Shown here: positions 24,841-34,373 of the stretch, piece after piece
How the letters are laid out: each line of letters opens with the position of its first letter
Position numbering within the stretch: position 1 is the first letter of the stretch
Assembly: GCF_013282155.1 (NCBI RefSeq)
Contig: NZ_BLWI01000002.1
Location: 1-64,000 of the forward strand
Source: Sulfitobacter sp. HGT1
Lineage (GTDB): Bacteria > Pseudomonadota > Alphaproteobacteria > Rhodobacterales > Rhodobacteraceae
Length of the DNA: 64,000 nucleotides
Direction of reading: 5' to 3'
Notes under the pieces: generated by a model
What the model was told of the DNA's origin: nothing
Databases searched by the model: none
Seen by the model: only the letters and a program-made list of their open reading frames with translations
Program-made: the position numbers and the translations under genes

Positions 24841-25854
24841 ATGGGTGTGAAAAACAATATTCCCTCCGCACTCTGCTTGGCTGATCTAGGCTGGTCCGCG
24901 TTCTTCTCGGACCAGTTGGACCCGTCCGAGGCAGCCCTGCGCCCCGCGCGTATTGCAACCGTGCACCGGTCGCGCATGTCAGCCGAGACTGTCGACGGGC
25001 CTGTGCGGCTGTTGTTGCCGCCCAAAACCAACACCACCGATTTCGCGGTCGGCGATTGGGTGCTGCTGGCCGCCGATGACAACATGCTGGTGCGCCGGCT
25101 CGACCGGCAGTCGCTGTTGAAACGGGCGGCCAAGGGCGGCCGTGTGCCACAGTTGATCGCGGCCAATCTCGATACCTTATTTATCGTCACCTCGTGCAAC
25201 GATGATTTCAACCCAGCCCGACTGGAACGTTACCTTGCCCTTGCCAACGAGGCAGGCACCAAGCCGGTGATCGTTCTGACCAAGGCCGACAAGGTCGATG
25301 ATACCGCCAGTTTTCTGGATCAGGCCAAGGCGCTGCAACGCGGCCTTGATGTGGTCACGGTCAATGGCAAAACGCCCGACGCGGCCGCCGTGCTGGCCCC
25401 GTGGTGCAGCAATGGTCAGACCGTTGCCCTTGTCGGGTCTTCAGGTGTGGGGAAATCGACCTTGCTGAATACCCTTTCCGGCAAAACCGGTGAAGATGCC
25501 CAGCAGACAGGCGGCATTCGCGAGGATGACGCAAAGGGCCGCCATACGACGACCTCGCGGTCCTTGCATGCGATCAAGGGCGGTGGATGGCTGATCGACA
25601 CGCCGGGCATGCGCACGCTGCACGTCAGCGATGTATCGGACGGGTTGGACATGTTGTTCGCCGAGATCACCGAACTGGGCCCAAACTGCAAGTTCCGCGA
25701 TTGCACCCATTCGCATGAACCCGGATGCGCCGTGCAAGCGGCGGTCAGGGCGGGTACGCTCGACCCTGCGCGGCTTGAAAGATGGCGCAAGCTGGGTGAT
25801 GAAAACCGCGATAACACTGCCGCGTCAACACAAACCCGCGGAAAACGGTGGTAG
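24841..25854 (+). CDS. rsgA: Ribosome small-subunit-dependent GTPase A
   Basis: The 337-residue protein is a circularly permuted GTPase that helps late maturation of the 30S subunit. It has an OB-fold N-terminal domain, then G4-type VLTKADK, the P-loop GSSGVGKSTLLN (residues about 200-211), DTPGM as G3 and a C-terminal Cys/His zinc region (CKFRDCTHSHEPGC). No close operon partner exists: 135 empty bases precede and 352 follow. Confidence 0.96.
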   Translation: MGVKNNIPSALCLADLGWSAFFSDQLDPSEAALRPARIATVHRSRMSAETVDGPVRLLLPPKTNTTDFAVGDWVLLAADDNMLVRRLDRQSLLKRAAKGGRVPQLIAANLDTLFIVTSCNDDFNPARLERYLALANEAGTKPVIVLTKADKVDDTASFLDQAKALQRGLDVVTVNGKTPDAAAVLAPWCSNGQTVALVGSSGVGKSTLLNTLSGKTGEDAQQTGGIREDDAKGRHTTTSRSLHAIKGGGWLIDTPGMRTLHVSDVSDGLDMLFAEITELGPNCKFRDCTHSHEPGCAVQAAVRAGTLDPARLERWRKLGDENRDNTAASTQTRGKRW

Positions 25855-26206
25855 CGACTGCGGGGGGCTAGCCACCCTTTAGCTACATGAAATCAACGCC
25901 TTATAAAGGCGTCCCACAGACAGCGCGCCTTGCAACGCTGCCCGCACAGGTCTGCGGGCCGGAACCATTGCGCGATACATGCGTTGCCCTTGCGAAGTCG
26001 AAAAGAGCAAGCATGCCCGAAAACCCCACAATTCCCCCGCCGCCAAAGGTGACATCAAAACCACTCTATTAGACCAACAGGCGCTGTGACGGTGCCGCGT
26101 CCCGCAGCTTATGTCGTGCCGACGTAACGGAACGCCCCTCCAGTTTTATTGTTATTTTCTCTCCTTCTCATGTTAATTTGATGAACGATTAAAAAAGGAT
26201 ACCATT
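25855..26206. other. Intergenic region, no gene found
   Basis: This 352-base gap between rsgA and the antiporter gene shows no frame with a ribosome site or family resemblance. It is more AT-rich just before the antiporter start (26145-26200), where the promoter and leader probably lie. No hairpin terminator with a U-tract was seen after rsgA. Confidence 0.4.
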
Positions 26207-28009
26207 GTGGCAACAGAAGCACTTGGCGCGCTTACCCCCGTAACGGCAATCGCATTGGTCGGCGCAATCGGCGTCGGATCACAATGGATCGCGTGGCGGC
26301 TGCGCATGCCTGCCATCGTGCTTATGCTGGTCGCCGGTATTGTGATCGGGCCGGTTCTGGGTATCTTTGACCCGACCCGCGATATCGGGCCGCTGATGGC
26401 CCCGATGATATCCATCGCAGTGGCCATTATCCTGTTCGAGGGCGGGCTTTCGCTGAACTTTCACACGCTGCAAGACGCGGTGGGCGGGGTCAGGCGACTG
26501 GTTTATATCGGTGCGCCCTTGGGCTGGCTTTTGTCGGCCCTGTCGCTGCATTATGTGGCAGGTTTGGGCTGGTCCAGCTCTGCGGTTTTTGGCGGGATCA
26601 TGATCGTCACAGGCCCCACCGTCATCGCGCCGCTGTTGCGCACCGCCCGCCTGTCGCGCCGCCCTGCCACCTTGTTGCAATGGGAAGCGATCATTAACGA
26701 CCCCATCGGCGCGCTGGCTGCCGTTTTGGCGTTCGAAGTCGTGCTGGCCCTGAACACCGCAACCACCGCGTCAGAGGCAATGGTCGATCTGCTGCTGGGT
26801 GCCGTTGTGGCAACTGCCGCAGGGGTCGCCGCGGGCGTTGGCCTGTCGCGTAGTTTCAAGCGCGGCTGGGTGCCGGAGTACATGAAAGTGCCGGTGCTGT
26901 TTGCCCTGTTGCTGGGTGTCTTTGCAGCATCCGACGCGGTGCTGCATGAAAGCGGGCTCCTGGCCGTGACGATCATGGGCATTGTGATCGCGAACTCCAA
27001 ACTGCCCAGCTATGAGGAACTGCGCCGCTTCAAGGAACACGCGACCGTGTTGCTGGTATCGGGTGTGTTCATTCTGCTTGCTGCGGGGCTGGACGTTGAC
27101 GCGCTCGGCAATCTTGACTGGCGCGCTGCGGCCTTTGTCGCGGTGGTCGTTCTGATAGCGCGGCCCGTGACGGTTTTTATTTCGCTCTTTGGTTCGGGCA
27201 TCCCGTTTCGCGAAAAACTGCTGGTCGCGCTGACCGGTCCGCGCGGTGTGGTGCTGGTTGCCGTTGCGGGATTGTTTGGCGACCGTCTGCTCAACCTCGG
27301 CTTTGAAGACGCGGCACTGATCGCGCCCTTGGCCTTTGCCTTGGTCGCGGTGACGGTTGTGGTTAACGGCTTTAGCCTTGCGCCCTTTGCGCGGGTGCTG
27401 GGCCTGGCCGGTGCGGATGTGCCGGGCGTGGTGATCATCGGGGGTGCGAACTGGACAACGGCGCTGGCCGAAACCCTCAGAAAGGCTGAAGTGCCGGTGC
27501 TGATGACCGACCCCAATTTCATCCGGCTGCGCAAGGCCCGTGCAGCGGGCATCGACACGTTTTCGGGCGATATTCTGTCCGAAGCGGCGGAACAGCGGGT
27601 CGAACTGGTCAGCTATGCGACGCTGATCGCAGCCACGGATAATGACGCCTATAACACCTTGGTAACCACCGACCTTGCCCCTGAATTTGGGCGCGAAAAT
27701 GTGTTTCAGGTGATGCGTGAACGGTCTGAAAGCACCCGCCACCAGCTGCCGCGCACCTTGGGCGGCCGGCCCTTGGCGCTCGAGGCCACCCATGCCGAGC
27801 TTGAGGCGATGATGGCCGATGGCTGGCGCTTCCGGACCACCAGACTGACGGAAGAGTTTTCCTTGGAGGACTGGCGCGCAGAAAGCCCTGATGCAAAACT
27901 GCTGGCGCGGATTGCGCCCAACGGAGCGATCCGGTTCATCCGCAAAAACGAAGAGTTCAAAGGCGCGCCCGACATCCGCATCATCGCCCTGCGCCCCCCA
28001 CAAGACTGA
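26207..28009 (+). CDS. CPA1-type cation:proton antiporter
   Basis: A 600-residue protein with about twelve membrane helices of the NhaP/CPA1 family in the first 400 residues, including ILFEGGLSLN, the ND pair in AIINDPIGAL (sodium/proton site) and ALTGPRGVV. From residue about 405 a Rossmann-like TrkA-N region (PGVVIIGGANWTTALAETL) follows, suggesting regulation by a nucleotide. It likely exchanges Na+ or K+ for H+ at the inner membrane. Translation starts at GTG 26207 with AAAAGGA upstream. Confidence 0.92.
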   Translation: MATEALGALTPVTAIALVGAIGVGSQWIAWRLRMPAIVLMLVAGIVIGPVLGIFDPTRDIGPLMAPMISIAVAIILFEGGLSLNFHTLQDAVGGVRRLVYIGAPLGWLLSALSLHYVAGLGWSSSAVFGGIMIVTGPTVIAPLLRTARLSRRPATLLQWEAIINDPIGALAAVLAFEVVLALNTATTASEAMVDLLLGAVVATAAGVAAGVGLSRSFKRGWVPEYMKVPVLFALLLGVFAASDAVLHESGLLAVTIMGIVIANSKLPSYEELRRFKEHATVLLVSGVFILLAAGLDVDALGNLDWRAAAFVAVVVLIARPVTVFISLFGSGIPFREKLLVALTGPRGVVLVAVAGLFGDRLLNLGFEDAALIAPLAFALVAVTVVVNGFSLAPFARVLGLAGADVPGVVIIGGANWTTALAETLRKAEVPVLMTDPNFIRLRKARAAGIDTFSGDILSEAAEQRVELVSYATLIAATDNDAYNTLVTTDLAPEFGRENVFQVMRERSESTRHQLPRTLGGRPLALEATHAELEAMMADGWRFRTTRLTEEFSLEDWRAESPDAKLLARIAPNGAIRFIRKNEEFKGAPDIRIIALRPPQD

Positions 28010-28016
28010 GTGAATA

Positions 28017-28057
28017 CCGCACTGCCGCCGCTGGATTTCACGGCGCTGGTAGTGCGG
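28017..28057 (+). terminator. Long hairpin after the antiporter gene
   Basis: CCGCACT (28017-28023) and AGTGCGG (28051-28057) form a 7-bp stem a few bases past the stop, with a weakly structured GC-rich loop. There is no U-tract, so terminator function is uncertain. Confidence 0.3.
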
Positions 28058-28249
28058 CCCACCCCCAAATAGCGGCAGAAATCCGAAAGACCGAGCGCAT
28101 GGAAAAGCGTTCGGCGTGCGTGCTTCAGGCAGCATTCAGTCACGTTGGATGGTGATGATATGAATGAAGAGGAAAGTTCGGAACCAAACCCAAAGGCGGC
28201 AGTTCACAAACGGCCTCAAGTAGCCAATGCCGGTAGGCCAAAAATAAAT

Positions 28250-28333
28250 TGGTGCGGGTGAAGGGACTCGAACCCCCACGCCATAGGCGCCAGAACCTAA
28301 ATCTGGTGCGTCTACCAATTCCGCCACACCCGC
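28250..28333 (-). tRNA. tRNA-Leu (anticodon UAG)
   Basis: The minus strand forms a class II tRNA: acceptor GCGGGTG/CACCCGC, D-arm TGGCGGAATTGGTAGACGC, anticodon stem CCAGA/TCTGG with loop TTTAGGT (anticodon TAG), variable arm CGCCTATGGCG and T-arm GGGGG TTCGAGT CCCTT. The discriminator is A and the CCA end is encoded. It reads CUN leucine codons. Confidence 0.97.
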
Positions 28334-28453
28334 ATTGCGCGGTCTCTATCAAACAAGTTTGGGATAGGCGAGTGTAAAAAACACAAGACATCAACACTTT
28401 TTTACCTTATCCACTTCATTACCTGAGGTAGGTAAAGCAAGAAAGAGACGCCC

Positions 28454-28975
28454 ATGAAACCGAATACGGTCGGGCGCGTCAGCGAACAGGATTCGCTAGC
28501 GGGCCATTATATGCCCTATGTCAGCGTCGATAGCGGCCTGATATCTGGCACACGTTTGCTCACCCTTGATGGGGAGATTCCGGTGGAAGTTCTGAGCATC
28601 GGTGACAAACTTATTACGCGTGATTGTGGGATTTCCACTGTCACCCATATCCAACGCACCACTCGTAAAGTTCATACCATCGCTTTTGCAGCCGGATCGC
28701 TGGGGCATACGCGTCCTGAATCCGATACCCTGCTGGCGGCTGACCAGATGGTTCTGGTTCGCGACTGGCGTGCGCAGGCGATGTTCAATTCCGAACGCGC
28801 CCTGGTTGCGGCACGCGCCCTTGTGGATGGTGAATTCATCATCGACCAAGGCGAACAAAAACAGGTCCTGATCCAGATCTTCTGCGACGGTCCGCATATT
28901 CTGTATGCCGGCGGGTTGGAGCTGGGAACCGCAGATGCCTGCCGCGCACGTGGCGCAGTCCTGGACGCCGCATAA
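28454..28975 (+). CDS. Hint domain-containing protein
   Basis: A 173-residue protein with a Hedgehog/intein (Hint_2) domain over most of its length: GTRLLTLDGEIPVEVLSIGD near the start and DQMVLVRDW near residue 97. Stand-alone Hint proteins are abundant in roseobacters, often at the end of large secreted proteins. Here the residue that is usually the nucleophilic Cys (CFxxGT) corresponds to Gly in GLISGT, so self-cleavage by the normal route looks unlikely. No signal peptide is evident. It is flanked by tRNA-Leu and a strong terminator, so it is likely monocistronic. The function is unknown. Confidence 0.82.
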   Translation: MKPNTVGRVSEQDSLAGHYMPYVSVDSGLISGTRLLTLDGEIPVEVLSIGDKLITRDCGISTVTHIQRTTRKVHTIAFAAGSLGHTRPESDTLLAADQMVLVRDWRAQAMFNSERALVAARALVDGEFIIDQGEQKQVLIQIFCDGPHILYAGGLELGTADACRARGAVLDAA

Positions 28976-28982
28976 CACGACC

Positions 28983-29012
28983 GCTGCCCAAGGGATTGGG
29001 CAGCCGTTGTTT
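28983..29012 (+). terminator. Terminator after the Hint gene
   Basis: A perfect 9-bp stem GCTGCCCAA/TTGGGCAGC with loop GGGA begins 8 bases after the stop and is followed by CGTTGTTTCC, a partial U-tract. Confidence 0.7.
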
Positions 29013-29707
<695 letters not shown>

Positions 29708-29742
29708 TCCACCAAAGGTTCCAAGAAAGAGGATATCATCCA

Positions 29743-31149
29743 ATGAGCACCAAGGACTTCTTGAAAAAGATCAAGGACGAGGACATCGAATACGTAGATG
29801 TTCGCTTTACGGACACGCGCGGCAAGCTGCAGCACGTCACAATCGTTTCTGATCTGGTCGATGAAGACTTCATCGAAGAGGGCTTCATGTTTGACGGCTC
29901 CTCGATCGCGGGCTGGAAAAGCATCGAAGCATCCGACATGAAACTGATGCTCGACACCGACACAGCTTACGTTGACCCGTTCTATGCTGAAAAAACACTT
30001 TGCGTGCACTGCTCGATCGTCGAGCCGGACACAGGCGAAGCCTATGACCGCGACCCACGCGGCACGGCCCAGAAAGCCGAAGCATATCTGAAATCCTCGG
30101 GTATTGGTGACACGGCCTATATGGGCCCCGAAGCCGAATTCTTCCTGTTCGACAACGTCAAATTCTCGAACACGATCAACAAGGTATCCTACGAAGTTGA
30201 TGCGTCCGACGCGTCCTGGAACACCGACACCGATTACGAGATGGGCAACACGGGCCACCGCCCCGGCCTCAAGGGCGGCTACTTCCCGGTCAACCCTGTC
30301 GACGAAGCACAAGACCTGCGCGCCGAGATGCTGTCCACGATGAAGCGCCTCGGGATGAAGGTCGACAAGCACCACCACGAGGTGGCGTCCTGCCAGCACG
30401 AACTTGGTCTGATCTTCGGAACCCTGACGCATCAGGCGGACGAGCTGCAAAAGTACAAATATGTGATCCACAACGTGGCACATGCTTACGGCAAATCGGC
30501 AACCTTTATGCCCAAGCCGATCTATGGCGATAACGGCTCAGGCATGCACGTGAACATGTCGATCTGGAAAGACGGCAAGCCGCTGTTTGCAGGCGACAAA
30601 TACGCCGACCTGTCTCAGGAAGCGCTGTATTTCATCGGCGGCATCCTGTCCCACGCCAAATCGTTGAACGCCTTCACCAACCCGGCGACCAACAGCTACA
30701 AGCGCCTGATCCCGGGCTTCGAAGCCCCCGTTCTGCGCGCCTATTCCGCCCGCAACCGCTCTGGCTGCGTTCGGATCCCATGGACAGAAAGCCCCAAAGC
30801 CAAGCGCGTCGAGGCACGTTTCCCCGATCCCGCAGCCAACCCCTACCTGTGCTTTGCAGCACTGCTGATGGCTGGCCTTGACGGCATCAAGAACAAGATC
30901 GATCCGGGCGAAGCCATGGATAAGAACCTGTATGATCTGCCTGCCGAGGAACTGGCCGGTATCCCAACCGTTTGCGGGTCCCTGCGCGAAGCGCTGGACG
31001 AGCTGCAAAACGACATGGATTACCTGCTGGCCGGTGACGTGTTCACCAAGGACCAGATCGAAGGTTACATCGAACTCAAGATGGAAGAAGTGCACAAATA
31101 CGAGCACACACCCCACCCTGTTGAATTCGGCATGTACTACAGCTGCTAA
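29743..31149 (+). CDS. glnA: Glutamine synthetase, type I
   Basis: A 468-residue GSI enzyme that makes glutamine from glutamate, ammonia and ATP; it assembles as a dodecamer. Typical parts are the N-terminal beta-grasp (FDGSSIAGW near residue 50), metal-binding [22 protein letters not shown], the ATP-site [10 protein letters not shown] and the adenylylation tyrosine in [10 protein letters not shown] near residue 397. It follows glnB and is closed by a strong hairpin terminator. No defect is seen. Confidence 0.98.
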   Translation: MSTKDFLKKIKDEDIEYVDVRFTDTRGKLQHVTIVSDLVDEDFIEEGFMFDGSSIAGWKSIEASDMKLMLDTDTAYVDPFYAEKTLCVHCSIVEPDTGEAYDRDPRGTAQKAEAYLKSSGIGDTAYMGPEAEFFLFDNVKFSNTINKVSYEVDASDASWNTDTDYEMGNTGHRPGLKGGYFPVNPVDEAQDLRAEMLSTMKRLGMKVDKHHHEVASCQHELGLIFGTLTHQADELQKYKYVIHNVAHAYGKSATFMPKPIYGDNGSGMHVNMSIWKDGKPLFAGDKYADLSQEALYFIGGILSHAKSLNAFTNPATNSYKRLIPGFEAPVLRAYSARNRSGCVRIPWTESPKAKRVEARFPDPAANPYLCFAALLMAGLDGIKNKIDPGEAMDKNLYDLPAEELAGIPTVCGSLREALDELQNDMDYLLAGDVFTKDQIEGYIELKMEEVHKYEHTPHPVEFGMYYSC

Positions 31150-31171
31150 TCAACAGAAGTTAAGAAAATCC

Positions 31172-31199
31172 AAAGGGCGTCCCAAGCGGGGCGCCCTTT
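31172..31199 (+). terminator. Terminator after glnA
   Basis: A 12-bp stem AAAGGGCGTCCC/GGGGCGCCCTTT (one G-U pair) with loop AAGC lies 22 bases after the stop. The A/T ends of the stem supply the weak U-tract common in this group. Confidence 0.8.
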
Positions 31200-31282
31200 G
31201 TGCATTGATCACGGCAGTTTCACTTTGCAGATCAGGCCCCGTTGGTTAATGTCGCATTAATTCAGTCACTTTGGGGTTTTTT

Positions 31283-32086
31283 ATGTATTTCTTTAAAACG
31301 ATTACCGCCGCCTGCCTTTTGACAGCCGGCCTCTGCGCACCCGTGGTTGCCGCAGAATGCGGAAACAGCGGCGGCGGCTTTAACGCCTGGAAATCCTCCT
31401 TCGCAAAAGAAGCAGCAGCCGCAGGGGTTGGCAAACGCGGTCTGGCAGCCCTGGCCGATGCCCAATACGCCTCGCGCACCATCGCCGCAGACCGCAACCA
31501 AAAGTCGTTCAAATACTCCTTGTCGAAATTCATGCAGGTGCGCGGGGCCGATACCATCGTCGCCCAAGGCCGCAAACGCAAAGCCCGCGATGCCGCGTTC
31601 TACCAGTCCTTGGAATCCCGCTTTGGCGTGCCGGCAGGGGTCATCATCGCGATCCACGGGATGGAAACCGCATTCGGGGGCTTCATGGGCGACAGCGCTG
31701 TTGTCTCGGCCATCACCACATTGACCTATGACTGCCGCCGCTCCGCCTTCTTTGAACCCCACGCAATCGGCGCGTTGAAGCTGGTCGATATGGGCGCAAT
31801 CACCGGATCGACCAAAGGCGCGAAACACGGCGAACTGGGCCATACACAGTTCCTGCCGGGCAATGCCCTGCGCTACGGCGTTGACGGCAATGGCGACGGG
31901 CGCATTGATTTCTATAACCAGACCGATGCCCTCGCCTCGACCGCCAATTTCCTGCGCCAGAAGGGCTGGCAACCCGGCGTCGGCTATCAGGAAGGTCAGG
32001 GAAACTTCGCCGTGATCAAGCAATGGAACGCCGCCGGCGTGTATCAAAAAGCCATCGCCATCATGGGTGCCCGCATCGACGGCTAA
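31283..32086 (+). CDS. Lytic murein transglycosylase (MltB-like)
   Basis: The 267-residue protein has a signal peptide (MYFFKTITAACLLTAGLCAP onward) and an SLT_2/MltB domain that cleaves peptidoglycan glycan strands. The catalytic glutamate is in HGMETAFGGFMGD, and GELGHTQFLPGNALRYGVD with DGRIDFYNQTDALAS are typical of the family. Instead of an OmpA or peptidoglycan-binding tail it ends soon after the domain. The start at 31283 follows GGGG six bases upstream; TTG at 31271 is less likely. Confidence 0.9.
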   Translation: MYFFKTITAACLLTAGLCAPVVAAECGNSGGGFNAWKSSFAKEAAAAGVGKRGLAALADAQYASRTIAADRNQKSFKYSLSKFMQVRGADTIVAQGRKRKARDAAFYQSLESRFGVPAGVIIAIHGMETAFGGFMGDSAVVSAITTLTYDCRRSAFFEPHAIGALKLVDMGAITGSTKGAKHGELGHTQFLPGNALRYGVDGNGDGRIDFYNQTDALASTANFLRQKGWQPGVGYQEGQGNFAVIKQWNAAGVYQKAIAIMGARIDG

Positions 32087-32103
32087 CCTAACCTGGCACC
32101 AGA

Positions 32104-32127
32104 ATGCGCACCCGGACAGGTGCGCAT
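32104..32127 (+). terminator. Hairpin after the transglycosylase gene
   Basis: A perfect 9-bp stem ATGCGCACC/GGTGCGCAT with loop CGGACA starts 17 bases after the stop. It has no U-tract, so it is a probable but not certain terminator. Confidence 0.5.
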
Positions 32128-32147
32128 CCCCTGCCTTCCAAATGGCC

Positions 32148-32166
32148 AAAAATCCTCGCCGAAGGT
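32148..32166. repeat. Copy of a dispersed TCCTCGCCGAAGG repeat
   Basis: AAAAATCCTCGCCGAAGGT matches the arms of the inverted repeat at 33596-33669. It lies in the non-coding stretch before the glyoxalase-related gene. Confidence 0.5.
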
Positions 32167-32349
32167 ATCCGAACCGGGCCCCGAACCGCGTCCCTTGCAA
32201 CTTTCGCGCCAACGCGCCATATGGGGGTCAGGGAAAGGCCCCTGCCGTCCGCATTCCGGTGAAGCCCTTTGAAACACGACACCTTCAATCTCGCCGATTG
32301 ACGGGTAACGCGGACCCCCTTCGACTTTTGCGAGAGCAGGAGTGTTAAA

Positions 32350-32778
32350 ATGACAACCCCGATCCCCCCGACCGATGTCCTGAAATCTCAGGCAAAACGC
32401 CTGCGTGCAGATCTGGCAGCGCAAGGAAACACCGTTTCCCACGCTGCGACCCTGGAAATGGTTGCCCATCAATGGGGCGCGCGCGACTGGAACACCCTGA
32501 GCGCCCAAGCCAGCACCCCGACCATCGGCTGGAAACCCGGCGACCGCGCCTCGGGCCGCTATCTTGGCCAACCGTTCAAAGGCGTGGTGAAAGCGGCGAA
32601 ACTCTCCGGCTCCGGCATGTGGTCCCTGACGCTTTGCTTTGACCAAGCCGTTGACGTGGTGACCTCGCCCCTGTTCAGCAACCTGCGACGGCAGGTGAAC
32701 GCCGTGGTGGGCGCAAACGGGATTTCCCCGCGCAAGACCTCGGACGGGCAGCCACATCTGGTGCTTGACCCGCGCTAA
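32350..32778 (+). CDS. Glyoxalase-related domain protein
   Basis: A 142-residue protein with the glyoxalase-related N-terminal region (LKSQAKRLRADLAAQGNTVS and HQWGARDWNTLSA, residues about 10-50) found in many small proteobacterial proteins. The second half resembles a beta domain with no catalytic residues that I can name. Its function is unknown; the region may bind nucleic acid or partner proteins. GAGCAGGAG precedes the start. It converges on the demethylase-like gene with a shared terminator. Confidence 0.7.
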   Translation: MTTPIPPTDVLKSQAKRLRADLAAQGNTVSHAATLEMVAHQWGARDWNTLSAQASTPTIGWKPGDRASGRYLGQPFKGVVKAAKLSGSGMWSLTLCFDQAVDVVTSPLFSNLRRQVNAVVGANGISPRKTSDGQPHLVLDPR

Positions 32779-32784
32779 GCTCAC

Positions 32785-32814
32785 ACGCCTGTTGGATCAG
32801 CGTCCAACAGGCGT
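32785..32814. terminator. Bidirectional terminator overlapping a coding end
   Basis: A perfect 12-bp stem ACGCCTGTTGGA/TCCAACAGGCGT with loop TCAGCG lies between two convergent genes. Its right half is inside the last codons of the demethylase-like gene (stop at 32797-32799). Confidence 0.75.
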
Positions 32815-33525
32815 AACATCGCCGCGCACCACGACGGTATGAATGGTGAACACAACCGCGTCCGTTTCGGGCAAGCGCAAGATACATTGCCGCTCCGACC
32901 TCAGAAACGGCATTTCATCCCCCACTTCGCGCCGGCGCGGCTGATGTAGATCGGCATCGGCATAGGTCAACCTGTTGAACCGCCACAACGGCTGGCCCAC
33001 CCGAACCCCGTCAAACAGACGCTGCACCCGGCGGGCAATGTTATCGTCATATTCTTCGACCGGCACATGGATTGCCGTCAACGGGCGCTCGATTTTCTCG
33101 GCCAAACGCCAATTCGCAGGAAAGCACAGCACAGCGGCGGCCAGAACATGCTCATTCCCCCGCTTTTGCAAAATGCAAATGTCTTCCTGCACCAAATGCC
33201 CCAAACTGCGCAGGGGCGCGTCCCAGTCCAGATCGACCGCGCGCCCGTCAGGGCAGATGACCCGGCTCCCCTCAACGGCAAAGCCAAGCTGTGGCAAAAT
33301 CCCCAAAGCCTCGCGCAACACCTCGAGACTGGCCTCGCGCGCAGTGTCAGGTTCATACAATACATCCTGGGGCCTCTGGGCAATCAGCTCGGCGCGGTAC
33401 TGCATCTGCGCAGCGTAAGCATCGTCCGCCCGCAGCCAGTCATTCGCCGCACAAGGTCCAACCCCCGGCAAGCGCACATCGCCGCCCTGCTCATTCGGCA
33501 AACGCTTTTGTAAAATCTGTCTCAC
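32797..33525 (-). CDS. Heme-dependent oxidative N-demethylase-like protein (DUF3445)
   Basis: The 242-residue protein matches DUF3445, the alpha-subunit family of heme-dependent oxidative N-demethylases. The family signature FPANWRLAEKIERPL is followed by AIHVPVEEYDDNIARRVQR and PLWRFNRLTYADADLH. Known relatives oxidise N-methyl groups with a PAS-like heme domain. No partner subunits lie nearby. The start at 33525 is an ATG with weak ribosome site; the function in this genome is inferred only from the family. Confidence 0.82.
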   Translation of the reverse strand: MRQILQKRLPNEQGGDVRLPGVGPCAANDWLRADDAYAAQMQYRAELIAQRPQDVLYEPDTAREASLEVLREALGILPQLGFAVEGSRVICPDGRAVDLDWDAPLRSLGHLVQEDICILQKRGNEHVLAAAVLCFPANWRLAEKIERPLTAIHVPVEEYDDNIARRVQRLFDGVRVGQPLWRFNRLTYADADLHQPRRREVGDEMPFLRSERQCILRLPETDAVVFTIHTVVVRGDVTPVGR

Positions 33526-33595
33526 GGGTCAACACCCCTACCAAGTAACCTAGAAAATTCGCCACACTCCGCCCCGCCCCGGGCTTCTCTGGCTC

Positions 33596-33669
33596 TTAAA
33601 TATCCTCGCCAAAGGCGAAATTCTTTTGGCCGGCGCGCAAAGGAAGAAATGCCTTCGGCGAGGATTTAA
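33596..33669. repeat. Imperfect inverted repeat of a dispersed element
   Basis: The arms TTAAATATCCTCGCCAAAGGC (33596-33616 as a whole) and GCCTTCGGCGAGGATTTAA (33651-33669) face each other over a 34-base loop, downstream of ccmG and upstream of the DUF3445 gene. A third arm-like copy is at 32148. It could form a long hairpin that ends the ccm operon transcript. Confidence 0.6.
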
Positions 33670-33688
33670 GTCCATTTGGAATAACAGA

Positions 33689-34228
33689 CTACTCTGCCAA
33701 AGCATCCCGTAACGCGGGCAGGAAACGCTGTTCATAGTCGCTTCCGACCAAGGGGCCGGCAAAGCGGAACAATACGGTGCCATCCCCGTCGATGATAAAG
33801 GTTTCCGGCGGCGCGGTTACACCCCAGTCAATGGCCGTGCGCCCTTGCGGGTCAAAGGCTACGCCTTGAAACGGGTTACCGTCATCAGTCAGATAGCTGG
33901 TTGCCGCCCCAGCTGTGTCCTTGAAATTCACCCCGATGATCGCGATCCCGTCGGCCTGCATTTTCAACAGGGTCGGATGCTCTGCGCGGCAGGGCGGGCA
34001 CCAGCTGGCCCAGAAGTTCACCAGCGTCACCTTGCCGCTTGCAAGGGCGTCGGCTGCGGGGGGCGCAAAACCGCTGAGTTCCTGTTCAGGCAGCGCCGGG
34101 GCCGTTTGGCCGACCAGAGTTGACGGCAACCCTTCGGGGTCGGGTCTGAACATGCCAAAGGCCGCAAGGGCCACGAATGCGGCAAAGATCAGCGGGGGGG
34201 CAAGCATCAATGGTGATATCTTAGGCAT
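33689..34228 (-). CDS. ccmG: Thiol:disulfide interchange protein CcmG (DsbE)
   Basis: A 179-residue membrane-anchored thioredoxin. One N-terminal helix (residues 8-28) holds it in the inner membrane and the periplasmic domain carries the active site WCPPC in NFWASWCPPCRAEHP. It keeps apocytochrome c thiols reduced for heme attachment. The next gene upstream is ccmD, which overlaps its start by 8 bp. The conserved GVNFKDTAG segment and a cis-proline region are present. Confidence 0.94.
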   Translation of the reverse strand: MPKISPLMLAPPLIFAAFVALAAFGMFRPDPEGLPSTLVGQTAPALPEQELSGFAPPAADALASGKVTLVNFWASWCPPCRAEHPTLLKMQADGIAIIGVNFKDTAGAATSYLTDDGNPFQGVAFDPQGRTAIDWGVTAPPETFIIDGDGTVLFRFAGPLVGSDYEQRFLPALRDALAE

Positions 34229-34373
34229 CTTTTTGCGCCTCGATCCGGGCCAGTTCCGCCCTTGCGCGGCGGCCTTTGCGCAAGGACAACAGGATCAGCC
34301 CCGCCATCAGCACCAGGGACAGACCGTAAGCGGCAAGCACCTCGGCGGCGTATTTTCCAAGATCAGGCATCAT
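34221..34373 (-). CDS. ccmD: Heme exporter protein CcmD
   Basis: A 50-codon frame (MMPDLGKYAAEVLAAYG at its start) encodes one membrane helix (LSLVLMAGLILLSL) followed by a basic Arg/Lys-rich tail, the standard CcmD layout. CcmD stabilises CcmE on the CcmABC complex. It starts as ATGA on the stop of ccmC and ends inside the start of ccmG, in the place where ccmD is always found. Its second ATG (34370) is an equally good start. Confidence 0.9.
   Translation of the reverse strand: MMPDLGKYAAEVLAAYGLSLVLMAGLILLSLRKGRRARAELARIEAQKDA

Noticed and set aside
25887-26072. 61-codon frame after rsgA
   Set aside because: No ribosome site and no family; low-complexity Pro/Lys ending.
26771-28135. 454-codon open frame opposite the antiporter
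   Set aside because: Complement of a conserved membrane protein; composition is Arg/His/Gln-rich as expected from antisense.
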